In this document: in pieces, positions 7,401 through 13,075 of the stretch
Layout: every line of letters begins with the position of its first letter
Numbering within the stretch: position 1 is the stretch's first letter
NCBI GenBank assembly: GCA_937958375.1
Contig: CALGNY010000135.1
Location: 1 to 16,478, forward strand
Direction of reading: 5' to 3'
DNA length: 16,478 nt
From: an uncultured Bacillaceae bacterium
GTDB taxonomy: Bacteria > Bacillota > Bacilli > Bacillales > Alkalibacillaceae
Position numbers and translations under genes: made by a program
The notes under the pieces: generated by a model
Database searches by the model: none
The model's input: the letters and a program-made list of their open reading frames with translations, nothing else
What the model was told of the DNA's origin: nothing

Positions 7401-7748
7401 GAAGGAATGATGGCCAAGATTGAAGGACGAACGGATGAACGAAATGGTGAAAAACAATTGATTGTCCAAAATGTGAATCGTCTTGACCTAGACCAGTTGC
7501 CAGTTGATAGCCCACAGATTATTTTTATCCGAGTCTATGAAAACGAAAATGAAGCATTGATGAATCTAAAACAACTGGGTAAACGTTATCCAGGAACGAC
7601 ACCGATCGTCATTCACTTAGCAAATGATAAAAAGACCTACCAATTATCCGTTCACTATGATTTGAAATTAAGTGAGGAAGTCATTCGATACTTGGAAGAG
7701 TTATTCGGAAGTGCCAATGTAGCCGTTCAGCGGAGAAAGCATCAATGA
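4401..7748 (+). CDS. dnaE: DNA polymerase III alpha subunit, DnaE type
   Basis: The product has 1115 residues, the usual length for Firmicute DnaE, which works beside PolC to extend primers, mainly on the lagging strand. The N-terminal PHP domain carries HLQIHSSYTMMES and SLALTDHEVLFG. The polymerase core shows GPGRGSAAGSLVAFLLGIT (from residue 337). The metal-binding aspartates are in PDIDIDF (379-383) and MDFLGLRNL (D531). HAAGVVIS, FQLESSGMK, ALYRPGPM, YQEQIMQ and NKSHSVAYSMISYQTAYFKA follow. Helix-hairpin-helix (GLLGIKGFGRQALVELL) and OB-fold regions lie C-terminally. There is no exonuclease domain insertion, which separates it from PolC. ATG 4401 matches the family start (MRFVHLQIHS) and has AAGGTGAGA 6 nt upstream. 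It is preceded by a leader hairpin and followed by a repeat region with no clear terminator. Confidence 0.97.
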   Translation: MRFVHLQIHSSYTMMESTIELEALVKEAKQAGMTSLALTDHEVLFGAYRFYQLCQEYGIKPVIGMTADVYVASENRPLRFILLAKNKAGYEELVSLSNQVMGKNQPIRLEDLARCSNVFFILSVYNTFLEELAFLQEYDTIQKLIQTADQQLNHMYMNVQPFVQHERLNQWIYDVSSQLGDRMVATVDVRYLKEQDQVGYEALLAMKRQASLSSIKQKKSGAHHFIQADQLPEPFVEQFPEAIHRTTELADACSVEFPKQWFHLPTFSDESDRPSMEILRELCEKQLNRKCKADQLDEAKKRLEVELSVIERMDFADYFLIVWDFMRYAHKQNILTGPGRGSAAGSLVAFLLGITKVNPLDYDLLFERFLNPERKSMPDIDIDFSDYRRDEMIQYVKNKYGQHRVAQIITFGTFQSRSIIRELSKIFQLDDQQLNWLLKHLPQQPSSLKKHIREDETYRNYIQESPKLVQMFQAALVIEGLPRHHSTHAAGVVISDRSLTKDVPIVEGQDDVYLTQFPMQDLEAIGLLKMDFLGLRNLSLLERMIKQIHEKEGKIISLDRLTMDDAKTFQLLRSGHTTGVFQLESSGMKSALRQIKPNRLEDIVAVNALYRPGPMQFIETYAKRKHGKEAVQYIHDDLKPILEETNGVLIYQEQIMQVVSKIAGFSYGQADILRRAISKKDPQAISEMKESFLKGAEERGYSADIAEEIFSWIERFADYGFNKSHSVAYSMISYQTAYFKANYPAYFYAELLSSVIHDSTKLERYIKEARQVGLEVLPPSINRSFGKFTVEEPKKVRFGLLGIKGFGRQALVELLEARKQKPFRDLFDFTKRVHLNVISRTMIESLIIAGAFDESNRNRAQLLASTVQAIEQGELFSQFNEQINWNDELFQMDVEYTPAEPFSTLKEISMEKEVLGFTLSDHPLKSVRRSLMKQGVQSIQQTLQLPVKKHVKVAASIDEIKQIRTKRGEQMAFVQFQDETGTTDGVLFPSVYREVSRNIEEGMMAKIEGRTDERNGEKQLIVQNVNRLDLDQLPVDSPQIIFIRVYENENEALMNLKQLGKRYPGTTPIVIHLANDKKTYQLSVHYDLKLSEEVIRYLEELFGSANVAVQRRKHQ

Positions 7749-7749
7749 T

Positions 7750-7933
7750 CGGTAGGTGAGATGTTTTATCGGCTATTTGCGGTCAAACCTTGCGATGGTC
7801 CCGTAGCATCGAATAACTCATGGTTAATTGCTGTCAAGGAGGGTGAAGTGGTTCGTAGCTTCGAATAACTCGAGTTTAATTGCCGTCAAGGAAGATGAGC
7901 TTGTACGTAGCTTCGAAATAACTACCGAAAACC
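7750..7933. repeat. 52-bp imperfect tandem repeat downstream of dnaE
   Basis: Two clear 52-bp units, 7802-7853 and 7854-7905, match at 41 of 52 positions by my count. Shared blocks are CGTAGC-TCGAATAACTC, TTAATTG and GTCAAGGA. A third, partial copy starts at 7906 (CGTAGCTTCGAAATAACT). A diverged copy precedes them at 7750-7801, recognisable by TATTTGCGGTCAA at the matching offset: GTCAA recurs at 7782, 7833 and 7885. The array fills about half of the 339-bp gap between dnaE and ytsJ. I see no open frame with a ribosome site in it. Its function is unknown. Confidence 0.75.
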
Positions 7934-7975
7934 AGAAAACAACACCGTTTCGTCGAATATCTGTAATTGTTTTCT
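7934..7975. repeat. AT-rich inverted repeat between dnaE and ytsJ
   Basis: AGAAAACAA (7934-7942) and TTGTTTTCT (7967-7975) are perfectly complementary over 9 bp with a 24-nt gap. This is the only hairpin-like element after dnaE, but the loop is long, the stem is AT-rich and no U-run follows it. Its role as a terminator is doubtful. Confidence 0.3.
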
Positions 7976-7998
7976 CGTAAGTTAATCATCTGATTTTC

Positions 7999-8026
7999 TT
8001 TACAAGCGACTATGTTTTGTTATAAT
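7999..8026 (+). promoter_or_regulatory. sigma-A promoter of ytsJ
   Basis: The -35 TTTACA (7999-8004) and the perfect -10 TATAAT (8021-8026) are separated by 16 bp. The predicted transcription start is near 8033, giving a leader of about 55 nt before the GTG at 8088. The palindromic operator at 8039-8049 lies just inside the transcribed region. Confidence 0.75.
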
Positions 8027-8038
8027 TAATTAGGTTAG

Positions 8039-8049
8039 TGGTCAGACCA
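8039..8049. promoter_or_regulatory. FadR/PdhR-type GntR operator in front of ytsJ
   Basis: TGGTCAGACCA is a perfect palindrome around a central A. It fits the TGGTNNNACCA pattern of FadR-subfamily GntR regulators and the E. coli FadR core TGGTCNGACCA at every defined base. It sits about 12 bp downstream of the -10, where a bound protein would block transcription. A GntR/FadR-type regulator is the next gene after ytsJ, so local repression and autoregulation are likely. The specific pairing is inference. Confidence 0.6.
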
Positions 8050-8087
8050 ATTCTGATCATTGCCGACATAAGTAAGGAGTGGTTTGA

Positions 8088-9326
8088 GTGGCAAATCTTC
8101 GTGAAGAAGCACTTCACATTCATAAAGTAAACAAAGGTAAATTGACGACGAATTCCAAAATTCCGATTCGAAATTCTGAGGACTTGAGTCTTGCGTATTC
8201 CCCAGGAGTGGCGGAACCTTGTAAAGTCATTTATGACAACAAAAATGCAGTGTATGATTATACGATGAAAGGTAATATGGTGGCGGTTGTAACGGATGGA
8301 TCCGCCGTACTTGGACTAGGAAATATCGGTGCCGAAGCTTCATTGCCGGTTATGGAAGGGAAATCAGCCCTTTTCAAAAGTTTTGCTGGGGTCGATTCTT
8401 TTCCGATCGCTTTAGACACGAATGACATTGATGAAATCGTAAAAACGGTTAAATTGATGGAACCGACATTCGGCGGAGTGAACTTGGAGGATATCGCGGC
8501 ACCAAACTGTTTTGCAATTGAAGATCGGTTGAAAAAAGAAACGAACATCCCTATTTTTCACGATGATCAGCATGGGACAGCCATCGTAACGGTAGCAGGG
8601 ATGATTAATGCCCTTAAACTTTCAGGCAAAACGTTCTCCAGTTCAAAAGTTGTCATCAACGGTGCTGGGGCAGCAGGTATCGCGATTGTAAAACTGTTAT
8701 ATAGTCTTGGCGTTCGGGATGTCATCATGTGTGATTCGAGAGGTGCAATTTTCGAAGACCGCCCTTATGGAATGAATGATGTGAAAGAAGAAATCGCGAA
8801 AATTACGAACAAAGATAATGTTGAAGGTTCCTTAGAAGAAGTCATTCAAGATACTGATGTGTTCATCGGCGTGTCTGTTGCTGGAGCACTCACAAAAGAA
8901 ATGGTTGAAAGCATGAATGATCAACCGATCATTTTTGCGATGGCAAATCCGGACCCTGAGATTCTTCTGGATGAAGCGAAAGAAGCGGGTGCCCAGGTTG
9001 TTGGTACGGGCCGGTCTGATTTTCCTAACCAGGTTAATAATGTGTTGGCTTTTCCGGGGATTTTCAGAGGAGCACTAGATGTTCGGGCGACAACCATCAA
9101 TGAAAAAATGAAAATTGCAGCGGCTTATGCGATTGCCGAGTTGGTAACAGAGGACAAGCTTTCACCGGATTACGTGATTCCGGAGCCGTTTGATAAACGG
9201 GTTGCGCCTGCTGTAGCCAGTGCCGTCGCTAAAGCAGCAATGGAGTCGGGTGTGGCACGCATTCATGTGGACCCTGAAGAGATCCGTAAGAAGACCGAAG
9301 AACTATCCATGATTGAAGGAGATTAA
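8088..9326 (+). CDS. ytsJ: NAD(P)-dependent malic enzyme (malate decarboxylating), YtsJ type
   Basis: The product has 412 residues and is a cytoplasmic enzyme converting malate to pyruvate, CO2 and reduced cofactor. B. subtilis YtsJ prefers NADP and is the main malic enzyme during growth on malate. The catalytic Tyr lies in LAYSPGVAEPC (Y37), and the general-base Lys in VMEGKSALFK (K92). The metal ligands are in NLEDIAAPNCF and HDDQHGTAIV (158-167). The Rossmann loop is GAGAAG (192-197), and VGTGRSDFPNQVNNVLAFPG follows. This is the short bacterial form without a phosphotransacetylase domain. The start is GTG 8088 with AAGGAG (8074-8079) 8 nt upstream; the N-terminus (ANLREEALHIHKVNKGKL) matches the family. 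A sigma-A promoter and a FadR-type operator precede it. The regulator gene follows after 27 nt, so the two are probably cotranscribed. Confidence 0.95.
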   Translation: MANLREEALHIHKVNKGKLTTNSKIPIRNSEDLSLAYSPGVAEPCKVIYDNKNAVYDYTMKGNMVAVVTDGSAVLGLGNIGAEASLPVMEGKSALFKSFAGVDSFPIALDTNDIDEIVKTVKLMEPTFGGVNLEDIAAPNCFAIEDRLKKETNIPIFHDDQHGTAIVTVAGMINALKLSGKTFSSSKVVINGAGAAGIAIVKLLYSLGVRDVIMCDSRGAIFEDRPYGMNDVKEEIAKITNKDNVEGSLEEVIQDTDVFIGVSVAGALTKEMVESMNDQPIIFAMANPDPEILLDEAKEAGAQVVGTGRSDFPNQVNNVLAFPGIFRGALDVRATTINEKMKIAAAYAIAELVTEDKLSPDYVIPEPFDKRVAPAVASAVAKAAMESGVARIHVDPEEIRKKTEELSMIEGD

Positions 9327-9353
9327 TATCGTCTTCTTTATTGAGGTGCCTTT

Positions 9354-9968
9354 ATGAATAAAGACACGAAGACAAAAGTGTATCAAGAAGTTTTAGAAAA
9401 AATTCGTGAATATATTGTCAAACATCATCTACAAGATGGTGATCGACTGCCATCGGAACGAGAATTGGCAGAGCAGTTGGACGCAGGAAGGTCTTCCATT
9501 CGTGAAGCGTTACGGGCGATTGAACTACTTGGTTTAATCGAGACACGACATGGTGAAGGTACCTTCCTTCGTTCCTATCAGCCCTATTATTCCGTCGAAA
9601 TCCTATCGACATTCATTTTGCAAGAAACAAGATCGCAAAATGAAGTGCTACAAGTGAAGTTTTTCTTGGAAAAAGAAGTGCTTTCTACATTGAGCGGAAA
9701 GCTGACGGACGAGATGGATCAGCGGATTCGTCAACAAATTAGCGAAATACCAAATGAACAGCTGCATACGTATGTGTTTTCTGAGTTAATTGCTTTTGTG
9801 GAAAATCGGTTGCTGAAGAAAATTTGGCATCTTTTGGATGGATTTAGCCGACCGGTTTTGACGAGAGAACAGGATCCAGCATTTTACGAACAGTTACTGG
9901 ATTTGCTGAAGGCCAATCGGTTGGATGAAGCGAAGGAAAAATTAAACCGACTCTATGTGTTGGAATAA
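9354..9968 (+). CDS. GntR-family regulator, FadR-like with shortened C-terminal domain
   Basis: The product has 204 residues. Residues about 8-75 form a canonical GntR winged helix (LPSERELAEQLDAGRSSIRE, then ALRAIELLGLIETRHGEGTF). The rest, about 125 residues, is alpha-helical and resembles the FCD ligand domain. It is shorter than usual (FadR-type proteins have about 230-240 residues) and lacks the His residues that bind metal in many FCD domains; for example YVFSELIAF stands where a D-x-x-F-H motif would be expected. The ligand may therefore be bound differently. The start ATG 9354 has GAGGTG 5 nt upstream. The gene lies 27 nt after ytsJ and 89 nt before accD, which suggests control of malic enzyme, of itself and perhaps of acetyl-CoA carboxylase. 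The natural ligand (pyruvate, malate or acyl-CoA) cannot be told from the sequence. Confidence 0.88.
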   Translation: MNKDTKTKVYQEVLEKIREYIVKHHLQDGDRLPSERELAEQLDAGRSSIREALRAIELLGLIETRHGEGTFLRSYQPYYSVEILSTFILQETRSQNEVLQVKFFLEKEVLSTLSGKLTDEMDQRIRQQISEIPNEQLHTYVFSELIAFVENRLLKKIWHLLDGFSRPVLTREQDPAFYEQLLDLLKANRLDEAKEKLNRLYVLE

Positions 9969-9989
9969 GTCTTTTTCAGGTGTTCGATT

Positions 9990-10020
9990 TTGACAAATTT
10001 TTCGCTGGACATCCTGTAGA
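9990..10020 (+). promoter_or_regulatory. possible accDA promoter
   Basis: A perfect -35 TTGACA (9990-9995) lies in the 89-bp gap before accD. The only -10-like hexamer nearby is TGTAGA (10015-10020), at a long spacing of 19 bp. No FadR-type palindrome is present here and there is no terminator after the regulator gene. Transcription may therefore also come from the ytsJ promoter. Confidence 0.3.
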
Positions 10021-10057
10021 GTAATGGTATGTGTGTATGCAAAGAGGAGGAATCCCG

Positions 10058-10918
10058 TTGTTACGAGACATTTTTAGCAAAAAAAGAAAATATGCGACGA
10101 TATCCAAGCAAGCGGAGCGTGAAGACGTCCCGGAAGGCTTGATGGTCAAATGCCCATCTTGTCGTAAAATTTATTACCGAAAAGAATTGGAAAAAAATAA
10201 GTTGGTCTGTCCGAATTGTGATCATCACCATACGATGTCAGCCAAAGAGCGGATCGATTCGTTAATGGATGAAGGTACATTTGAAGAATGGGATGTTCAG
10301 TTGACATCAGATAATCCGCTTGAGTTTCCGGATTACATAGAGAAGGTTGAAAAGGACCAACGAAAAACGGGAATGAATGAAGCGGTAATGACCGGAAAAG
10401 GAAACATCAATGGATTTGAAACAGCGATTGCTGTCATGGATTCCAGATTCCGTATGGGGAGCATGGGCTCCGTGGTCGGTGAAAAAATCACTCGCGCGAT
10501 CGAAACGGCAAGAGAAGAACAGTTGCCGATTATTATTTTCACGGCTTCAGGCGGTGCACGGATGCAAGAAGGTGTCTTAAGCTTGATGCAAATGTCGAAA
10601 ACATCCGTCGCATTAGAGCGGTTCAGCCGCTCGGGTGGCTTGTTTATTTCGTATATGACACATCCGACAACGGGTGGCGTTTCAGCGAGCTTTGCATCGT
10701 TAGGGGACTTTAATTTTGCTGAACCGAAAGCATTGATTGGTTTTGCGGGACGGCGAATCATTGAACAAACGATCCGTGAAAAATTACCTGATGATTTTCA
10801 GACAGCTGAATTTTTATATAATCATGGTCAACTCGACCGAGTTGTACATCGCCATGAGATGAAGAGCACATTAACGACGGTGTTGGATATCCACCAATCA
10901 GGAGGTGACGCATCATGA
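10058..10918 (+). CDS. accD: acetyl-CoA carboxylase carboxyltransferase subunit beta
   Basis: The product has 286 residues. With AccA it forms the carboxyltransferase that moves the carboxyl group from biotin on AccB to acetyl-CoA, giving malonyl-CoA, the committed step of fatty-acid synthesis. A four-cysteine zinc ribbon is present: C32-x2-C35 and C51-x2-C54 (KCPSC and VCPNC). The crotonase-fold core follows, with GKGNINGFETAIAVMDSRF, FRMGSMGSVVGEKI, FTASGGARMQEGVLSLMQM and THPTTGGVSASFASLGD. I place the start at TTG 10058, after the strong site GAGGAGG (10044-10050) with a 7-nt spacer. The resulting N-terminus LRDIFSKKRKYATI matches the B. subtilis protein. An upstream in-frame GTG would put the ribosome site inside the gene. 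The stop overlaps the accA start by 4 nt (ATGA), so the two are translationally coupled. Confidence 0.95.
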   Translation: MLRDIFSKKRKYATISKQAEREDVPEGLMVKCPSCRKIYYRKELEKNKLVCPNCDHHHTMSAKERIDSLMDEGTFEEWDVQLTSDNPLEFPDYIEKVEKDQRKTGMNEAVMTGKGNINGFETAIAVMDSRFRMGSMGSVVGEKITRAIETAREEQLPIIIFTASGGARMQEGVLSLMQMSKTSVALERFSRSGGLFISYMTHPTTGGVSASFASLGDFNFAEPKALIGFAGRRIIEQTIREKLPDDFQTAEFLYNHGQLDRVVHRHEMKSTLTTVLDIHQSGGDAS

Positions 10919-11895
10919 AAAACGTCCTTCCATTCGAAAAGCCTGTCGTCGAACTAAGGGAAAAAATCGCGGAGTTAAAGAAAATCTCCGGAGACAGTGA
11001 AGTCGATCTTTCTGAAGAGATTTCTCGACTGGAAAACCGACTTGAGCAGCTTGAGAATGAAGTTTATGAAAACATGACGCCATGGGACCGTGTGCAAATG
11101 GCAAGACATGCCGAACGCCCAACGACACTGGACTACATCGAGCGATTGTTCACGGATTTCTTGGAGCTTCATGGCGATCGTTATTACAGTGACGATGAGG
11201 CGATTGTCGGCGGGATTGCGAAGTTTGAAGGCAAGCCGGTCACTGTGGTCGGTCACCAGCGTGGGAAAGACACAAAAGAAAATATACGTCGGAACTTTGG
11301 CATGCCCCATCCGGAAGGCTACCGGAAGGCATTACGCTTGATGAATCAAGCGGAAAAGTTCAATCGGCCGATCATCAGTTTTATCGATACGAAAGGTGCC
11401 TATCCAGGAAAAGCAGCCGAAGAGCGTGGGCAAAGTGAGGCGATTGCCAAAAACCTAATGGAGATGGCAGGATTAACGGTGCCGATCATTTGTATTGTCA
11501 TTGGTGAAGGTGGTAGTGGGGGCGCGTTAGGAATTAGTGTTGGCGACAAGCTGTACATGCTTGAAAACTCCACCTATTCGGTCATTTCGCCAGAAGGTGC
11601 TGCGGCATTGCTTTGGAAGGATTCCAATTTGGCGAGGAAAGCGGCAGAATCCATGAAAATTACTTCCTATGACCTTCAAGAGTTGGAAGTGATTGATGGC
11701 GTCATCGAAGAGGTTCACGGTGGTGCGCACCGCGACATTGAGGGTCAGGCAGCGAAAATCAAAGAAGTGATTAAATCTTCCTTGGAAGAATTGAATCAAT
11801 TAAGCGAAAGTGAATTACTCGAAAAACGTTGGCAAAAATACCAGCAAATCGGATCGACGACGTCGGTTCTAAAACGCGAAGAAAGTGAAGAATAA
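10915..11895 (+). CDS. accA: acetyl-CoA carboxylase carboxyltransferase subunit alpha
   Basis: The product has 326 residues, close to the 325 of B. subtilis AccA. It is the alpha partner of AccD in the alpha2-beta2 carboxyltransferase. Residues about 8-50 are a charged helical segment typical of AccA (ELREKIAELKKISG, SRLENRLEQLENEVYENMTP). The catalytic crotonase-like domain shows VGHQRGKDTKENIRRNFGMP, FIDTKGAYPGKAAEERGQSE and GEGGSGGALGISVGD (from residue 197). ENSTYSVISPEGAAALLWKD follows. ATG 10915 lies in a 4-nt ATGA overlap with accD and has a near-perfect AGGAGGTGA site 7 nt upstream, ensuring about equal synthesis of the two subunits. A hairpin terminator begins 8 nt after the stop. 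No frame damage is seen. Confidence 0.96.
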   Translation: MKNVLPFEKPVVELREKIAELKKISGDSEVDLSEEISRLENRLEQLENEVYENMTPWDRVQMARHAERPTTLDYIERLFTDFLELHGDRYYSDDEAIVGGIAKFEGKPVTVVGHQRGKDTKENIRRNFGMPHPEGYRKALRLMNQAEKFNRPIISFIDTKGAYPGKAAEERGQSEAIAKNLMEMAGLTVPIICIVIGEGGSGGALGISVGDKLYMLENSTYSVISPEGAAALLWKDSNLARKAAESMKITSYDLQELEVIDGVIEEVHGGAHRDIEGQAAKIKEVIKSSLEELNQLSESELLEKRWQKYQQIGSTTSVLKREESEE

Positions 11896-11903
11896 TTTTT
11901 TCG

Positions 11904-11947
11904 GACTGTCCTTAAGCTTCATTCAACAGGGCAGTCTTTTCGTTTTG
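11904..11947 (+). terminator. intrinsic terminator after accA
   Basis: GACTGTCC (11904-11911) pairs with GGGCAGTC (11929-11936), an 8-bp stem with one G-T pair and a 17-nt loop. It is followed by TTTTCGTTTT. This marks the end of the ytsJ-regulator-accDA region and separates it from pfkA. Confidence 0.8.
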
Positions 11948-12001
11948 GTCTAATTTTTTGCTTAAAAGTTATGAAATCAACCAAGTTTTACCCTTTAGAG
12001 G

Positions 12002-12030
12002 TGATTTTTCGACGAGAATTGATTTAGAAT
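12002..12030 (+). promoter_or_regulatory. tentative promoter of pfkA-pyk
   Basis: TAGAAT (12025-12030) is a five-of-six -10 hexamer. The hexamer 17 bp upstream is TGATTT (12002-12007), a poor -35. The operon must start in 11948-12075, between the accA terminator and pfkA, but no better sigma-A site is evident there. I see no catabolite-responsive element. Confidence 0.3.
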
Positions 12031-12086
12031 GAAGGTAGAGGAGTAATCAACTGAGTAGAATTGTAATGAATCGATGAGGTGAGATG

Positions 12087-13046
12087 ATGAAACGAATCGG
12101 ACTATTGACCAGTGGTGGAGACGCACCAGGCATGAATGCAGCCATCCGCGCAGTCGTAAGAAGTTGTGTGTACTATGAAATTGAAGTATATGGCATTTAT
12201 TTTGGTTATCAAGGCTTGATCGATGGAGAAATTAAAGAACTGTCGATCGGCTCGGTCGGGGACATCATTCAAAAGGGCGGAACGATTTTATATTCCTCGC
12301 GTTCCGACGCTTTCAAAACGGAAGAAGGACAACAGAAGGCGATCGAGCAGTTAAAAAATTATGGAATCGAAGGGCTGGTCGTCATTGGGGGCGATGGGAC
12401 ATTTAAAGGTGCCCAGAAGCTGACCGAGCAAGGCTATCCGTGCATCGGCATTCCAGGAACGATTGATAACGATATTGCAGGGACCGATTACACCATCGGA
12501 TTTGATACAGCCTTGAATACGGTCATTGATGCGGTGGACAAAATCCGCGATACAGCAACTTCCCATGAGCGGATCTATGTCATCGAAGCGATGGGAAGAG
12601 ATGCCGGGGATCTCGCATTATGGGCAGGGCTTGCCGGTGGAGCGGAAAGTATTTTGATTCCAGAGATTGATTGGACATATGAACAGGTCATCCATAAAAT
12701 CAAACGCGGACATGATCGCGGCAAAAGACATAGTATCATCATGTTAGCAGAAGGTGCCGGCAATGCGTATGCTATTGCCGATCAAATCAAAGAACAGTTG
12801 GACTTTTCCACACGCGTAACCGTTTTGGGTCATACCCAGCGCGGTGGTTCACCAAGTGCGTATGACCGTGTGATGGCAAGTCGCTTCGGTGCCTATGCGG
12901 TTGACTTATTGCGTGAAGGGAAAAAGGGTCGTATGGTCGGATTGGAAAAAAACCAATTGGTGGACCATGATTTGACCAAGGTTATCGAAGAAGAAAGCCA
13001 ACATATCCATAAGCTTTATGAATTATCCAGTCAATTATCGATTTAG
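12087..13046 (+). CDS. pfkA: ATP-dependent 6-phosphofructokinase
   Basis: The product has 319 residues, exactly the B. subtilis length. It phosphorylates fructose 6-phosphate to the 1,6-bisphosphate as an allosteric homotetramer. The ATP site has LLTSGGDAPGMN (7-18) and VVIGGDGTFKGA. The catalytic loop is PGTIDND. The Gly residues in GGDG and PGTID indicate the ATP- rather than PPi-dependent type. R21 and R25 (IRAVVR) of the ADP/PEP effector site are kept. KRGHDRGKRHSI and LGHTQRGGSPSAYDR complete the set. Odd points are Thr for the usual Ser in GGDGS and Asp172 in MGRDAGD, where B. subtilis has His. ATG 12087 is preferred to the adjacent ATG 12084 because GAGGTGAG (12076-12083) abuts the earlier codon. 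pyk follows after 29 nt, forming the usual pfkA-pyk operon. Confidence 0.96.
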   Translation: MKRIGLLTSGGDAPGMNAAIRAVVRSCVYYEIEVYGIYFGYQGLIDGEIKELSIGSVGDIIQKGGTILYSSRSDAFKTEEGQQKAIEQLKNYGIEGLVVIGGDGTFKGAQKLTEQGYPCIGIPGTIDNDIAGTDYTIGFDTALNTVIDAVDKIRDTATSHERIYVIEAMGRDAGDLALWAGLAGGAESILIPEIDWTYEQVIHKIKRGHDRGKRHSIIMLAEGAGNAYAIADQIKEQLDFSTRVTVLGHTQRGGSPSAYDRVMASRFGAYAVDLLREGKKGRMVGLEKNQLVDHDLTKVIEEESQHIHKLYELSSQLSI

Positions 13047-13075
13047 TTTTTTTGACAAACGAGGAGGTAGCGAAA

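Noticed and set aside
7934..7975. Intrinsic terminator of dnaE
   Set aside because: A 9-bp AT-rich stem with a 24-nt loop and no U-run lies almost 190 nt after the stop; kept only as an inverted repeat.
9969..10057. FapR operator or a second FadR-type palindrome before accD
   Set aside because: Neither pattern is present; only a TTGACA hexamer with a poor -10 is visible.
10333..10761. 142-codon open frame antisense to accD
   Set aside because: It is a shadow of a strongly conserved coding region, with no ribosome site and no recognisable protein.
11948..12086. Catabolite-responsive element or FadR-type operator before pfkA
   Set aside because: No TGNAANCGNTNNCA-like or TGGTNNNACCA sequence is present in this gap.
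13052..13057. TTGACA as a separate pyk promoter
   Set aside because: It is only 19 nt before the pyk start and overlaps the ribosome-site region, leaving no room for a -10. A TTG start at the same place is also unlikely, since GAGGAGGT points to ATG 13076.
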